This document shows positions 7,228 through 15,445 of a stretch of 50,357 nt of DNA, one piece after another. The stretch spans positions 1 through 50,357 of the forward strand of contig CAJMSX010000021.1 of the NCBI GenBank assembly GCA_905216195.1, given 5' to 3'. Position 1 is the stretch's first letter. Each line of letters opens with the position of its first letter. The notes under the pieces were generated by a model. The model ran no database searches. It saw only the letters and a list, made by a program, of their open reading frames with translations, and had not been told where the DNA came from. The translations under genes and the position numbers were made by a program. Source of the DNA: an uncultured bacterium (GTDB taxonomy: Bacteria > Bacteroidota > Bacteroidia > Bacteroidales > Marinifilaceae).

Positions 7228-8445
7228 ATGTACCAAACACATATATTGAAAAACGGACTGAAGCTCATTCATCAGCATGTGCCTAATAAAGCGGCTTATT
7301 GCGGGTTGATTATCAATGCGGGAAGCCGGGACGAACGGGAAAACGAAGTGGGGATAGCCCATTTTATCGAACACGTTATTTTTAAGGGGACGGAAAAACG
7401 AAAAGCTTATCATATTCTGAGCCGCCTGGAAGATGTCGGAGGAGAGTTGAACGCATATACCACCAAAGAAGATACCTGTATTTATGCTTCGTTTTTGCCG
7501 AAAGATTATGAGCGGGCTTTGGAGTTGTTTGCCGATATCGTCTTCGATTCGGTGTTTCCGGAAAAAGAGATCGAAAAAGAAAAAGAGGTCGTAATCGATG
7601 AGATTAATTCTTATAAAGATTCTCCGGGCGAACTGATATTCGACGATTTTGAAGAGTTGGTTTACCGGGGAGAACCCATCGGACGGAATATCCTGGGAGA
7701 TGAACAAAGAGTCAGGAGTTTTACCCGGGAGCAGATTTGCGGGTTTGTACGCCGGAATTATAAACCCCAGCGTATGGTGATCAGTTCGGTGGGAGACATT
7801 TCTTTCGAGAAATTCGTCCGCTTGGCTGAGAAATATTTCGGAGGCATTGCGGGGGATCTGACCCAGGCGGAAAGAATAAAGCCCGCTTTATATGTGCCGC
7901 AGTTCAAAGAAATACAGAAAGGCACTTTTCAGAACCATTGCATCATCGGCAATGTAGCTTACGATTACCGGGAAGAAAAGCGTCTCCCGCTTTCTTTACT
8001 GGTGGATTTGCTGGGAGGCTCGGGCATGAATTCGCGGTTAAATCTGAATATCAGAGAAAAACACGGACTGGCTTATAATATTGAAGCTTCCTATACGCCT
8101 TATTCGGATACGGGAATTTTTACCGTATATTTCGGCTGCGATGCCGAAGACCTGGAAAAATGCGTGAAGTTGTGTAAGCGGGAAATGGAATTGCTTTACC
8201 TGGAACCTTTAAGAAACGGACAACTGAGAAAAGCAAAGAATCAGACTATCGGACAACTGACCCTGTCAGCAGAGAATTATGAGAATACCATGCTTTCCAT
8301 CGGGAAAAGTTTTCTGGTGTATGACAGAGTCGACAGTATCGAAAGTATTTGTGAGAGAATAGAAGCTATCGATGCCGCTTTGTTGCAGGAGGTGGCCGGG
8401 GAAATATTCGATGTCAGCCGTCAGTCGGTATTGATTTATAAATAG
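7228..8445 (+). CDS. M16 family zinc metallopeptidase (insulinase-like)
   Basis: This 405-residue protein is a single-unit M16 peptidase of the processing-peptidase type. The inverted zinc motif HFIEH is at 45-49 (metal ligands His45 and His49, catalytic Glu48) and the third ligand is predicted at Glu125 in VVIDEI, 76 residues on, the usual spacing. The C-terminal half carries the typical R/Y pair region (GMNSRLNLNIREKHGLAYNI). No signal peptide, so it is probably cytoplasmic. ATG 7228 is chosen over TTG 7168 because a promoter -7 element lies between them; AGAGGAG sits upstream as ribosome binding site. The two following genes are spaced 12 and 4 bases apart, indicating an operon with the methyltransferase and thyA. 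Confidence 0.9.
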   Translation: MYQTHILKNGLKLIHQHVPNKAAYCGLIINAGSRDERENEVGIAHFIEHVIFKGTEKRKAYHILSRLEDVGGELNAYTTKEDTCIYASFLPKDYERALELFADIVFDSVFPEKEIEKEKEVVIDEINSYKDSPGELIFDDFEELVYRGEPIGRNILGDEQRVRSFTREQICGFVRRNYKPQRMVISSVGDISFEKFVRLAEKYFGGIAGDLTQAERIKPALYVPQFKEIQKGTFQNHCIIGNVAYDYREEKRLPLSLLVDLLGGSGMNSRLNLNIREKHGLAYNIEASYTPYSDTGIFTVYFGCDAEDLEKCVKLCKREMELLYLEPLRNGQLRKAKNQTIGQLTLSAENYENTMLSIGKSFLVYDRVDSIESICERIEAIDAALLQEVAGEIFDVSRQSVLIYK

Positions 8446-8457
8446 GGGAAGACCGTT

Positions 8458-9117
8458 ATGGCGCAAACAGATCCTGAGTTGGAAAAATACATGCTGGAGC
8501 ATAGCGAACCCGAACCGGCTATACTGACCGAGTTGAGGCGGGCGACTCATTTGCGGGTAATGCGTCCGAGAATGTTATCGGGCAACCTGCAGGGACAGTT
8601 TCTGAAAATGTTGTGCCGGATATCGGGTGCCGTACGGGTGCTGGAAATCGGAACCTTTACCGGATATGCTGCGATTTCGATGGCGATGGGATTACCGGAA
8701 GAAGGGATACTGCATACCATCGATAACAACGATGAATTGGAAGATTTTATCCGGGACTATATAGGCCGGAGCGGGGTGGGGAAAAAGATCCGCTTCCACC
8801 TGGGGAAGGCCTGCGACATCATTCCCCGCCTTCCGGAAACTTTCGATCTGGTATTTATAGATGCGGACAAACGGGAATATGCCGAATATTACCGCTTGAT
8901 ATTCGATAAAGTACGGCCGGGAGGAATAATTGTTGCCGACGATGTGTTGTGGGAGGGGAAGGTGATTTCGGAAAAAGATAGCCCGGATGCCCAGACCCGG
9001 GGTATTCTGGAATTCAACGAGTTAGTCAGTTCGGACAAACGGGTGGAAAAACTGTTGTTGCCGGTCCGGCACGGTTTGTTCCTGATACGGAAAAAAGACC
9101 GGATGGATTATACGTAA
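8458..9117 (+). CDS. Class I SAM-dependent O-methyltransferase (catechol OMT/CCoAMT-like)
   Basis: A 219-residue Rossmann methyltransferase of the small bacterial O-methyltransferase family. The SAM-binding motif LEIGTFTGYAAISMA starts at 62; the metal-binding acidic motif FIDADK is at 133-138 and a second one, VADDVLW, at 159-165, as in Mg-dependent catechol/caffeoyl-CoA-type enzymes. Substrate cannot be read from sequence. It sits 12 bases after the M16 peptidase and 4 before thyA, an arrangement I recall in many Bacteroidales, which makes a housekeeping role likely. Confidence 0.88.
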   Translation: MAQTDPELEKYMLEHSEPEPAILTELRRATHLRVMRPRMLSGNLQGQFLKMLCRISGAVRVLEIGTFTGYAAISMAMGLPEEGILHTIDNNDELEDFIRDYIGRSGVGKKIRFHLGKACDIIPRLPETFDLVFIDADKREYAEYYRLIFDKVRPGGIIVADDVLWEGKVISEKDSPDAQTRGILEFNELVSSDKRVEKLLLPVRHGLFLIRKKDRMDYT

Positions 9118-9121
9118 AACT

Positions 9122-9916
9122 ATGAAACAGTATTTGGAATTGTTGGAAAAGATTCTCCGGGAAGGAGAACGGAAGACGGACCGGACGGGAACCGGTACGA
9201 TCAGTATATTCGGACATCAGATGCGTTTTGATCTGCAAGCCGGTTTTCCCTTACTGACTACCAAAAAATTACATTTGAAATCCATTATTTATGAACTCTT
9301 GTGGTTTTTAAAGGGAGATACCAATGTAAAGTATTTGCAGGAGCACGGGGTGAGTATCTGGAATAAATGGGCGGATGAAAATGGGGATCTGGGGCATATT
9401 TATGGCTATCAATGGCGTTCCTGGCCGCGGCCGGACGGGAGCTGTCTGGACCAGATCAGTCAGGTGGTACACGACATAAAGAGCGATCCGGATTCCCGCC
9501 GGCTGATTGTGAGCGCCTGGAATTCGGGAGATATCGGGAATATGAGATTGGCTCCTTGCCATGCCCTGTTTCAGTTTTACGTAGTTCAGGGAAAATTGTC
9601 CTGTCAGCTGTATCAGCGGAGTGCCGATTCGTTCCTGGGCGTCCCTTTCAACATTGCTTCCTACGCGCTGCTGACCTTGATGATCGCTCAGGTGTGCGGT
9701 TTACAGGCCGGCGAATTTATTCATACTTTCGGAGACGTTCACATTTATCTCAACCATGTGGAACAGGTAAAATTACAATTGACCCGTACCCCCCGGCAAT
9801 TGCCGCAGATGCGGATTAATCCGGCGGTAACGGATATCTTCGGATTTGATTACGACGATTTTGAGCTGACCGCTTACGATCCCTATCCTCATATCAAAGC
9901 AGATGTCGCCGTATAA
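9122..9916 (+). CDS. thyA: Thymidylate synthase
   Basis: At 264 residues this is the same length as the Escherichia coli enzyme and aligns without gaps by eye. The catalytic Cys146 sits in APCHALFQFYV, and RTGTGT (21-26), the YGYQWR segment (95-99) and the QRSADSFLGVPFNIASYALL region are all intact. It converts dUMP to dTMP with methylene-tetrahydrofolate, producing dihydrofolate, which the product of folA (10923) reduces. In many relatives folA directly follows thyA; here a kinase gene on the opposite strand lies between. The stop is only 4 bases from the stop of that convergent gene. Confidence 0.97.
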   Translation: MKQYLELLEKILREGERKTDRTGTGTISIFGHQMRFDLQAGFPLLTTKKLHLKSIIYELLWFLKGDTNVKYLQEHGVSIWNKWADENGDLGHIYGYQWRSWPRPDGSCLDQISQVVHDIKSDPDSRRLIVSAWNSGDIGNMRLAPCHALFQFYVVQGKLSCQLYQRSADSFLGVPFNIASYALLTLMIAQVCGLQAGEFIHTFGDVHIYLNHVEQVKLQLTRTPRQLPQMRINPAVTDIFGFDYDDFELTAYDPYPHIKADVAV

Positions 9917-9920
9917 GGAG

Positions 9921-10670
9921 TTATAATTCCAGCCGGAACTTCACGGCCTTTTTTTTGCTTAAAGTGGACCAGTGTTTTTTCCGGAAATCCATAACCAGTC
10001 TGCAACATTCGGTTTCGTCGAATCCCCGGGCTTTGGCATATTCGCAGGCCAGGAGCAGAAAGAAATGTTTTTGTCCCCACAACCGGGCAAAATTGGCGCA
10101 TCCTTTTTTGATGTCGACCTTACCGAATTCCATGCGATTGATATCTACAATGCAGAATTCCGGTTTCCCCTCCACCGTATCGAATAAAATATTACCCGGG
10201 GAATAATCTTTGTGGTAAATGCCCGCTTCGTGTAAACTGGCGGTGTATCGGGCGAAGGCCCGGATGATGTCTTCATTTCCCGTTAAGGGGGCATCCCCGA
10301 ACTCGTAAAATCTTCGGGAGTAAGGCATTTGAATGCTGATAAAGTAACTGTACCCTAAAATGCCGTTTTTCTTTTCGATCATATAAGCTACGGGTTCCGG
10401 GGTACGAATTTGTTTCTCCAGCAACCTCAGGGCATACGTATACGCTCTTTCGGCTTTCGGCGCTCGGAAATAGGCATAGATCAACCGATTGATAAAGAGA
10501 GGGATCCGGTAGCGTTTGACATTCAGATGCAATCCTCCCGCTTCGAATACTTTTATTTCGTTTCTTCCTTTGTGTACGTATTGTCCGCCACGGGTAAATT
10601 CCCCCGGAAGAGAGGTAATGAAGTCTCGCAGGTTTTCGTAACGGGGATTGATAACTGTTTTAACCGACAT
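9921..10670 (-). CDS. Lipopolysaccharide kinase (Kdo/WaaP) family protein
   Basis: A 249-residue protein-kinase-like fold enzyme. The ATP-binding Lys52 is in NVKRY, the catalytic loop is HKDYSPGN (153-160, Asp155 as base) and DIN (176-178) replaces DFG. These match WaaP/Kdo-kinase-type enzymes that phosphorylate sugars of the LPS inner core at the cytoplasmic face. The frame extends to ATG 10718, but that codon lies in the promoter -7 element, so ATG 10670 is used. It is convergent with thyA and divergent from folA. The nearby glycan decoration locus (11.5-20 kb) fits a role in phosphorylating lipooligosaccharide. Confidence 0.85.
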   Translation of the reverse strand: MSVKTVINPRYENLRDFITSLPGEFTRGGQYVHKGRNEIKVFEAGGLHLNVKRYRIPLFINRLIYAYFRAPKAERAYTYALRLLEKQIRTPEPVAYMIEKKNGILGYSYFISIQMPYSRRFYEFGDAPLTGNEDIIRAFARYTASLHEAGIYHKDYSPGNILFDTVEGKPEFCIVDINRMEFGKVDIKKGCANFARLWGQKHFFLLLACEYAKARGFDETECCRLVMDFRKKHWSTLSKKKAVKFRLEL

Positions 10671-10717
10671 TCTTTGTTCTTTATGCTGTTTCGGGCTATT
10701 ACCGTCTGTTGAAGACA

Positions 10718-10748
10718 CAAAACTAGGGAAAGTTTCGTTAAGTTACAA
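10718..10748 (-). promoter_or_regulatory. Bacteroidota-type promoter for the WaaP-like kinase gene
   Basis: Read on the minus strand: TTG at 10748-10746, a 20-base spacer, then TAGTTTTG at 10725-10718, matching TAnnTTTG. It places the transcript start near 10711 and supports the start at 10670. Confidence 0.7.
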
Positions 10749-10892
10749 TATATTTATACGGGATATCGGTTATTCCGTTATCGGAAAAGATTTAAAATTT
10801 ACCGGAGGGAACCGAAAGGAAAAGCAGAAATTTAATCGGGAACAGCCGGATAAGCTTTCGGATGGATTTCTGGGTTTTCCGGAGGAATGTTT

Positions 10893-10900
10893 TATCTTTG
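10893..10900 (+). promoter_or_regulatory. -7 promoter element for folA
   Basis: TATCTTTG, an exact TAnnTTTG match, ends 22 bases before ATG 10923. No clear TTTG at -33. Confidence 0.6.
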
Positions 10901-10922
10901 TCGGCACAAAAGATTCGTATTT

Positions 10923-11426
10923 ATGATATTATCCATTATTGTAGCTGCCTCCGAAAATGATGTGATCGGAAAAGATAACGGATTGATCTGGCATTTATCG
11001 GCCGATTTGAAACGTTTTAAGAAGCTGACGACCGGGCATACTGTTATTATGGGCCGCAAAACCTTCGAATCGATCGGGAAAGCTTTGCCCGGGCGGCGAA
11101 ATGTAGTAGTGACCCGGAATCCTTCTTTTTCGGCTGCGGGAGTGGAAAGGGCATCCGGTATTCAGGAAGCTTTGGACTTACTCGGGGCGGAAGAAGAAGC
11201 TTTTATCATCGGAGGAGGAACCTTATATAACGCTTTCTGGAATAAAGCGGACCGGTTGTATCTGACCCGGGTGCGGGTAAGGGTGGAAGGAGATACCAGA
11301 ATTCCTCCGGTACGGGAAGAGGACTGGCTGGAGGTTTTCCGGGAAAATGGTGAGGCGGATGAGAGGAACAAATATCCTTATTCTTTTATCGATTACCGCA
11401 GAAACGATCACCGGAAAGCCCAATGA
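10923..11426 (+). CDS. folA: Dihydrofolate reductase
   Basis: A 167-residue enzyme reducing dihydrofolate to tetrahydrofolate with NADPH. Family landmarks are MILSIIVAASENDVIGKDNG at the N-terminus, the substrate-binding WHLSADLKRFK with the catalytic acid Asp28, MGRKTFESIG (43-52) with the NADPH-binding Arg/Lys/Thr, and the IIGGGTLY glycine motif. Ser replaces the more common Pro after WHL. An upstream ATG at 10887 lies within the promoter region and is rejected. Functionally paired with thyA 1 kb upstream but expressed from its own promoter. Confidence 0.95.
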   Translation: MILSIIVAASENDVIGKDNGLIWHLSADLKRFKKLTTGHTVIMGRKTFESIGKALPGRRNVVVTRNPSFSAAGVERASGIQEALDLLGAEEEAFIIGGGTLYNAFWNKADRLYLTRVRVRVEGDTRIPPVREEDWLEVFRENGEADERNKYPYSFIDYRRNDHRKAQ

Positions 11427-11562
11427 GATGTTCCGCAGGCAGTCGGTAAAAGAGGAGTAAGCCGGGGCCGGGCTGGGAATATAGAGCGGACAGGGTGTGT
11501 AGCTTTTTCTCTGTACAGGTGTGTAACAAGAGGAAAAGGAAGATTGTTGAATTTGATAATTG

Positions 11563-12648
11563 ATGACGATGGAGGAAAAGGTGTTTGCGGGTTTTTATTT
11601 GGAAAAACTTTATTTTATACCTCATTTTGAACCGGTAATCCAGGAACTTCGGAAAAGGGGATTGAGTTATACGGTGATCATCCCTTCTAATTTGGACCGG
11701 GATGAAGTGGATCAACGTCATGAAGCGGTTGCCTATTGCCGGGAAAGAAATTTGGTTTATTGTCTGAGAGAAGATTGCCCGGCCGTAGAGTATTTGGTGT
11801 TTGCCAACGGCGTGCGGGAGTTGGGGATTTCCTATCAAAAATCGGTTCTTATTTTTCACGGGACCTGGGGTGGAAAATCCGTATATCTGGATCCCGGGCT
11901 CAACGAGGTAGATATTCGTTTTATAGACGGTCGGTTTTATGAAGATATACTGAACGAGTATTTCCCGGAGAAAAAATGTGAATTGTGCGTGACCGGATAT
12001 TCCAAGCTGGATGCTTATTTCGACTTTAAGGAGGAAGATAAAACCGGTTTGTTGAAAAGATGCGGATTGGATCCCTGTAAAAAAACGATATTGTATGCAC
12101 CCACCTTTTATCCTTCCTCCATACTGAAGATCGGTTCCGATTTTCCGGTCGTACTGAAGGATTATAACATTATCGTAAAGCCTCACTCCAATATTTTTTT
12201 GAGAAGCAAATACCGGCATACTCTGAAACACATCCGGAAGTGGGGAAAACACGAAAATGTTTTTATTGCCGGTTTCGGAGAGACGAATATCTTACCTTTT
12301 ATGTATGCGGCCGATTTGATGATATCCGATATATCGAGTGCGGTCTATGAATTTGCCGGTCTCGGCAAACCTGTGGTTGTGAATATGTTCTTGCATTATC
12401 GCTGGTATCATCTGTTGATGAAGAAGAAGATCGGGAAACGCCTGGATAAAGCTCATTTTTACCTGTGGAATGTGGGAGATGTGGTGGATAATTACCGGGA
12501 GATGCTGGACGCCTGCCGGACGAATCTGATGTATCCCGAAAAGCACCAAAAGTACCGGGAAGAGTTGGTGAAATACGTGTTGGGGGAGGTGGATGGAAAA
12601 GTCGCCGTGCGTATCGTCGACAAGCTACTCAGGGAACGGCGTTCCTGA
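11563..12648 (+). CDS. CDP-glycerol glycerophosphotransferase-like protein
   Basis: A 361-residue protein related to the TagB/TagF glycerophosphotransferase domain (GT-B fold), which transfers a phospho-polyol from a CDP donor to a glycan acceptor. Landmarks are HG (99-100) in the N-lobe, KPHSN (206-210) and SDISSAVYEFAGLGKPVV (255-272), the conserved donor-binding segment. Family members in Gram-negative bacteria are found in LPS/LOS and capsule loci. Starts at TTG 11560, ATG 11563 or ATG 11569 are all possible. It faces the GT4 gene at 12704. A second, only distantly similar member lies at 16899. Confidence 0.8.
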   Translation: MTMEEKVFAGFYLEKLYFIPHFEPVIQELRKRGLSYTVIIPSNLDRDEVDQRHEAVAYCRERNLVYCLREDCPAVEYLVFANGVRELGISYQKSVLIFHGTWGGKSVYLDPGLNEVDIRFIDGRFYEDILNEYFPEKKCELCVTGYSKLDAYFDFKEEDKTGLLKRCGLDPCKKTILYAPTFYPSSILKIGSDFPVVLKDYNIIVKPHSNIFLRSKYRHTLKHIRKWGKHENVFIAGFGETNILPFMYAADLMISDISSAVYEFAGLGKPVVVNMFLHYRWYHLLMKKKIGKRLDKAHFYLWNVGDVVDNYREMLDACRTNLMYPEKHQKYREELVKYVLGEVDGKVAVRIVDKLLRERRS

Positions 12649-12655
12649 TTTCGCA
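12630..12655 (+). terminator. Possible weak terminator at the end of the glycerophosphotransferase-like gene
   Basis: CAGGGAAC pairs with GTTCCTG (one bulged G) across a 3-base loop at 12630-12647, overlapping the stop codon; only a mixed T-rich stretch follows. Confidence 0.3.
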
Positions 12656-12703
12656 TTTTTCCCCTATGTCTTGCTTCCTGAATGTGAAAGTTTGGTGATT
12701 TTC

Positions 12704-13834
12704 TTATTTTACGAGCCCTGCATATAATCGACCGACCTGTTCGGTCAGACGTTGCGGGTCGAACTGTTTCCGGGCGAACAAATACCCTTTTTCTCTCATG
12801 TCGTTCCGCAGGACGTCATCGGTAAGGATTTTCCGTATGCCTTCCGCAATCTCTTCCGGTTCGGCGGGATTGACATACAGACAATGCGTTCCGCCGGCTT
12901 CTGGTAAGGAAGATACGTTGGAGGTGATCACGGGAGTTTTACTGAGTAGGGCTTCCGTGACGGGCAGTCCGAATCCTTCGTAGAAAGAGGGGTAAATAAA
13001 AATCCGGGCTTTTTGGTAGAAAGCTTGTAGTATACCGGGATCACTCAGGTTGTTTGCCCAGATGAGCAAGTGGGAAAGGTGATGATCTTCGGTATAACGT
13101 AATACTTCTTTCTTGTAAGTTCCTCCGTTTCCGACGATCACCAGGGGAATTTGCAGGTCGGGGGGAAGAAGGGCCAGCGAGCGGACGATGCCCAGCAGAT
13201 TTTTCCGGGAATTGACAGCTCCGACATATAAAAGATAGTCGGGTGGGAGCCGGAAGATTTCGGTTTGCCGGCGCACCTCCGCTTCTTCCTGAAGCCGGTA
13301 AAATACCGGCTGTATAGCCTGGTAGATCACTTCTATCTTTTCTTCGGGGGTGCCGAAATAGCGCATGATATCCTTTTTCGTACTTTCGCTGATAGCGATG
13401 ATGCGGTCGGCGTGCTTACAGGCGTATCGGAACTTTATGTCGTAAATCGCGCGGTCGATGGCAGAGAACATATGCGGGTAGGTCCGGTAGATGATATCGT
13501 GGATGGTGACAACGGAGGGAATGCCGCTGCGATGGAGGCGAACCGGGATTTCGTGACTGAGGCCGTGAAACAGCTCGATGCGGTCCCGTTTCAGGTCCTT
13601 TTTAATCGAACAACTTCGCCAGTAGCTTTTTAAAGTACCCGAAGGTTGAACGGTTCTGTAGGCCGGATGGTCCAGAAAAGAGCGGGTGATTTCGTTTTGC
13701 CGGATATCCGGCGTATACAGGTAATATTCGTTTTCCGGATAGTACCGGCTCAGGTTGCTGACCAATGTGCGGCTGTAGTTTCCCAGGCCCGTGAAGTTTT
13801 TGTATAATCTTTTGGCATCGTATCCTATTCTCAT
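12704..13834 (-). CDS. Glycosyltransferase family 4 protein
   Basis: A 376-residue GT-B glycosyltransferase. The N-terminus MRIGYDAKRLYKNFTGLGNY has the glycine-rich loop of mannosyl/glucosyltransferase-type GT4 enzymes, and the donor-binding E-x7-E motif is Glu286 to Glu294 in YEGFGLPVTEALL. LYVGAVNSRKNL (202-213) is the usual interdomain motif. It probably adds a sugar to a lipid-linked or core oligosaccharide on the cytoplasmic side; specificity cannot be read. It is the most distal gene of the minus-strand group, 71 bases after licD. Confidence 0.88.
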   Translation of the reverse strand: MRIGYDAKRLYKNFTGLGNYSRTLVSNLSRYYPENEYYLYTPDIRQNEITRSFLDHPAYRTVQPSGTLKSYWRSCSIKKDLKRDRIELFHGLSHEIPVRLHRSGIPSVVTIHDIIYRTYPHMFSAIDRAIYDIKFRYACKHADRIIAISESTKKDIMRYFGTPEEKIEVIYQAIQPVFYRLQEEAEVRRQTEIFRLPPDYLLYVGAVNSRKNLLGIVRSLALLPPDLQIPLVIVGNGGTYKKEVLRYTEDHHLSHLLIWANNLSDPGILQAFYQKARIFIYPSFYEGFGLPVTEALLSKTPVITSNVSSLPEAGGTHCLYVNPAEPEEIAEGIRKILTDDVLRNDMREKGYLFARKQFDPQRLTEQVGRLYAGLVK

Positions 13835-13905
13835 CCTATGCTGTCTTAATGTCGTTGTTATCCTTTACGTAATCCGCCCGTCCGGGGGTTGCCGGAGAAA
13901 TCGTT

Positions 13906-14712
13906 TTATTCCCGGTAAGGCTTGTTCAGGTCCAGAAAATAAAAGTTGTGTTGTCGTTGTTTCTCAGCCGGAGGAATCTGCATATAATCCCCGTATTTGT
14001 TTTTCAGGTAGGTATCGTAATTTTCGATTCCCAGTACCGTATGTCCTTCGAAGAGGACGGGCGTAGGGGTTCCGATGACGGATTTGGGTAAAATTCCTTT
14101 TCGTCCGTCGTCGTAATCGCAAACCAGTTCGGCCTGGTCGTAATCGTATTTCCTCATCAGTTTTTCAAGTTTTGCCTGTAAGCCGGGTCGGGTATAAAAA
14201 AAACGGGCCAGTCTGCAGGGCCAGGAACTGATGCCTTTCCCGTGTTTATAAGGATCCCGGAAGAGGAAATACAAGGCCTTGTTATAAAAGGCGAATCGTC
14301 CGAAATGCCAGAGTTGACGTATTTTCCCCTGAGGAGCTCCATCGAGGGGGAATACATCGATATAAATACCTCCTTTGTATTTCAGGTGTATTCTCTCGAT
14401 GAGGGTGGTGTGCGCATCCTGAATTTTAGCGAACGAGAGCGGATATTCGGGGTCGTTTTTCCAGTATATGGCTTCGAGGTGTTCCGGTAGCCATTCTTTC
14501 GCTCCGGACATAAAGATTTCGAAATCCGGTCGCGGCATACCGATGTCCAGATCGTCGTCCCAGGGAATGAAGCCTTTGTGACGGATCGCTCCGATGAGGG
14601 TTCCGGCCATGATATAATATCGTAATTGCCGTTCCCGGCACACGCGGTCTACGGACAGTAAAATATCCAGAATTTTTAATTGTAAAGCTCTTATGTCGTA
14701 TTTGCTACCCAT
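13906..14712 (-). CDS. LicD family phosphotransferase
   Basis: A 268-residue LicD/FKTN-family protein. The hallmark AGTLIGAIRHKGFIPWDDDLDIGM occupies 36-59 (acidic cluster DDDLD at 52-56). LicD enzymes move phosphocholine or a related phospho-amino-alcohol from a CDP donor onto surface glycan. The frame extends upstream to 14808, but the first 32 residues would overlap the cytidylyltransferase gene and look random, so ATG 14712 is used; it is then one base from the stop of that gene. No signal peptide, consistent with acting on the cytoplasmic side. See the two following entries for the pathway. Confidence 0.88.
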   Translation of the reverse strand: MGSKYDIRALQLKILDILLSVDRVCRERQLRYYIMAGTLIGAIRHKGFIPWDDDLDIGMPRPDFEIFMSGAKEWLPEHLEAIYWKNDPEYPLSFAKIQDAHTTLIERIHLKYKGGIYIDVFPLDGAPQGKIRQLWHFGRFAFYNKALYFLFRDPYKHGKGISSWPCRLARFFYTRPGLQAKLEKLMRKYDYDQAELVCDYDDGRKGILPKSVIGTPTPVLFEGHTVLGIENYDTYLKNKYGDYMQIPPAEKQRQHNFYFLDLNKPYRE

Positions 14713-14713
14713 A

Positions 14714-15445
14714 TTACAGCAGATTAGAAGGTAACTTCCCGCTGGCGGCCCGAAAATCTTCGGGCGTATCCAATTCCATCGAGAAGATATGCGAGGTGTC
14801 GATGACATGAAAATTTTTCCCCTGAGGAATCAGGCGTTGAAAAGCAGCTTCGTAAAATATATGGCTCAATTTTTCTTCCCGGATCATACGGTCCAGTTCC
14901 GAAAACAGAGCCTGGGAATAGTCCGCCGATATTTTCTCCACTCCGATCGATTCTCCGGCGGCGGTCGCCGGGTCGCAGGTTTTACTGATTTCTTGGACTT
15001 GGCCTTGCTCGTCGGTCACCACTTTCATTTCTTCTTCGCCAAGAGGGTGAGCGTTCAGAGCCAGGCAGTTTGCATAGGGAGCGTTCAGAACGGTTTTTAT
15101 CAATTCGGGGTCGAAAAGAATGTCGCTGTCCAGTAAGATCATATCGGAATGCTGCACTTGCTTCCTGACCAGCCAGAGCGAATAGATATTATTCGTGGAA
15201 GCGTATTTCTCATTGTAGATGAAAGATACGTTTATTTCCGGAAATTTCTTTCCTACGAAGGAAACGATTTGTTCCTGTAAGTATCCGGTTACGATGATAA
15301 TATCCCGGAGGCCGTTGTCGACCAGCCCCCGGATGGTTCTTTCCAGCAGCGATTTACCTCCTATTTCGAGTAAACATTTGGGTAAACGGTCGGTCAGCGG
15401 ACGCAAGCGGGATGCTATGCCTGCGGCGAGAATAACGGCTTTCAT
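14714..15445 (-). CDS. LicC-like CTP:phospho-amino-alcohol cytidylyltransferase
   Basis: A 243-residue nucleotidyltransferase. The N-terminal signature LAAGIASRLRPLTDRLPKCL (6-25) binds the nucleotide, YASTNNIYSLW (81-91) is highly typical of LicC-type phosphocholine cytidylyltransferases, LDSD (105-108) holds the catalytic metal, and ELDTPEDF near residue 230 closes the active site. It should make a CDP-amino-alcohol that LicD (1 base downstream) uses as donor. Its start overlaps the end of the PLP enzyme gene by 4 bases, implying translational coupling. No licA choline kinase or licB transporter is present in the window. Confidence 0.85.
   Translation of the reverse strand: MKAVILAAGIASRLRPLTDRLPKCLLEIGGKSLLERTIRGLVDNGLRDIIIVTGYLQEQIVSFVGKKFPEINVSFIYNEKYASTNNIYSLWLVRKQVQHSDMILLDSDILFDPELIKTVLNAPYANCLALNAHPLGEEEMKVVTDEQGQVQEISKTCDPATAAGESIGVEKISADYSQALFSELDRMIREEKLSHIFYEAAFQRLIPQGKNFHVIDTSHIFSMELDTPEDFRAASGKLPSNLL

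Noticed and set aside
11386..12252. 288-codon minus-strand frame opposite the glycerophosphotransferase-like gene
   Set aside because: Shadow of a well-supported gene; no recognisable motif and composition of an antisense frame.
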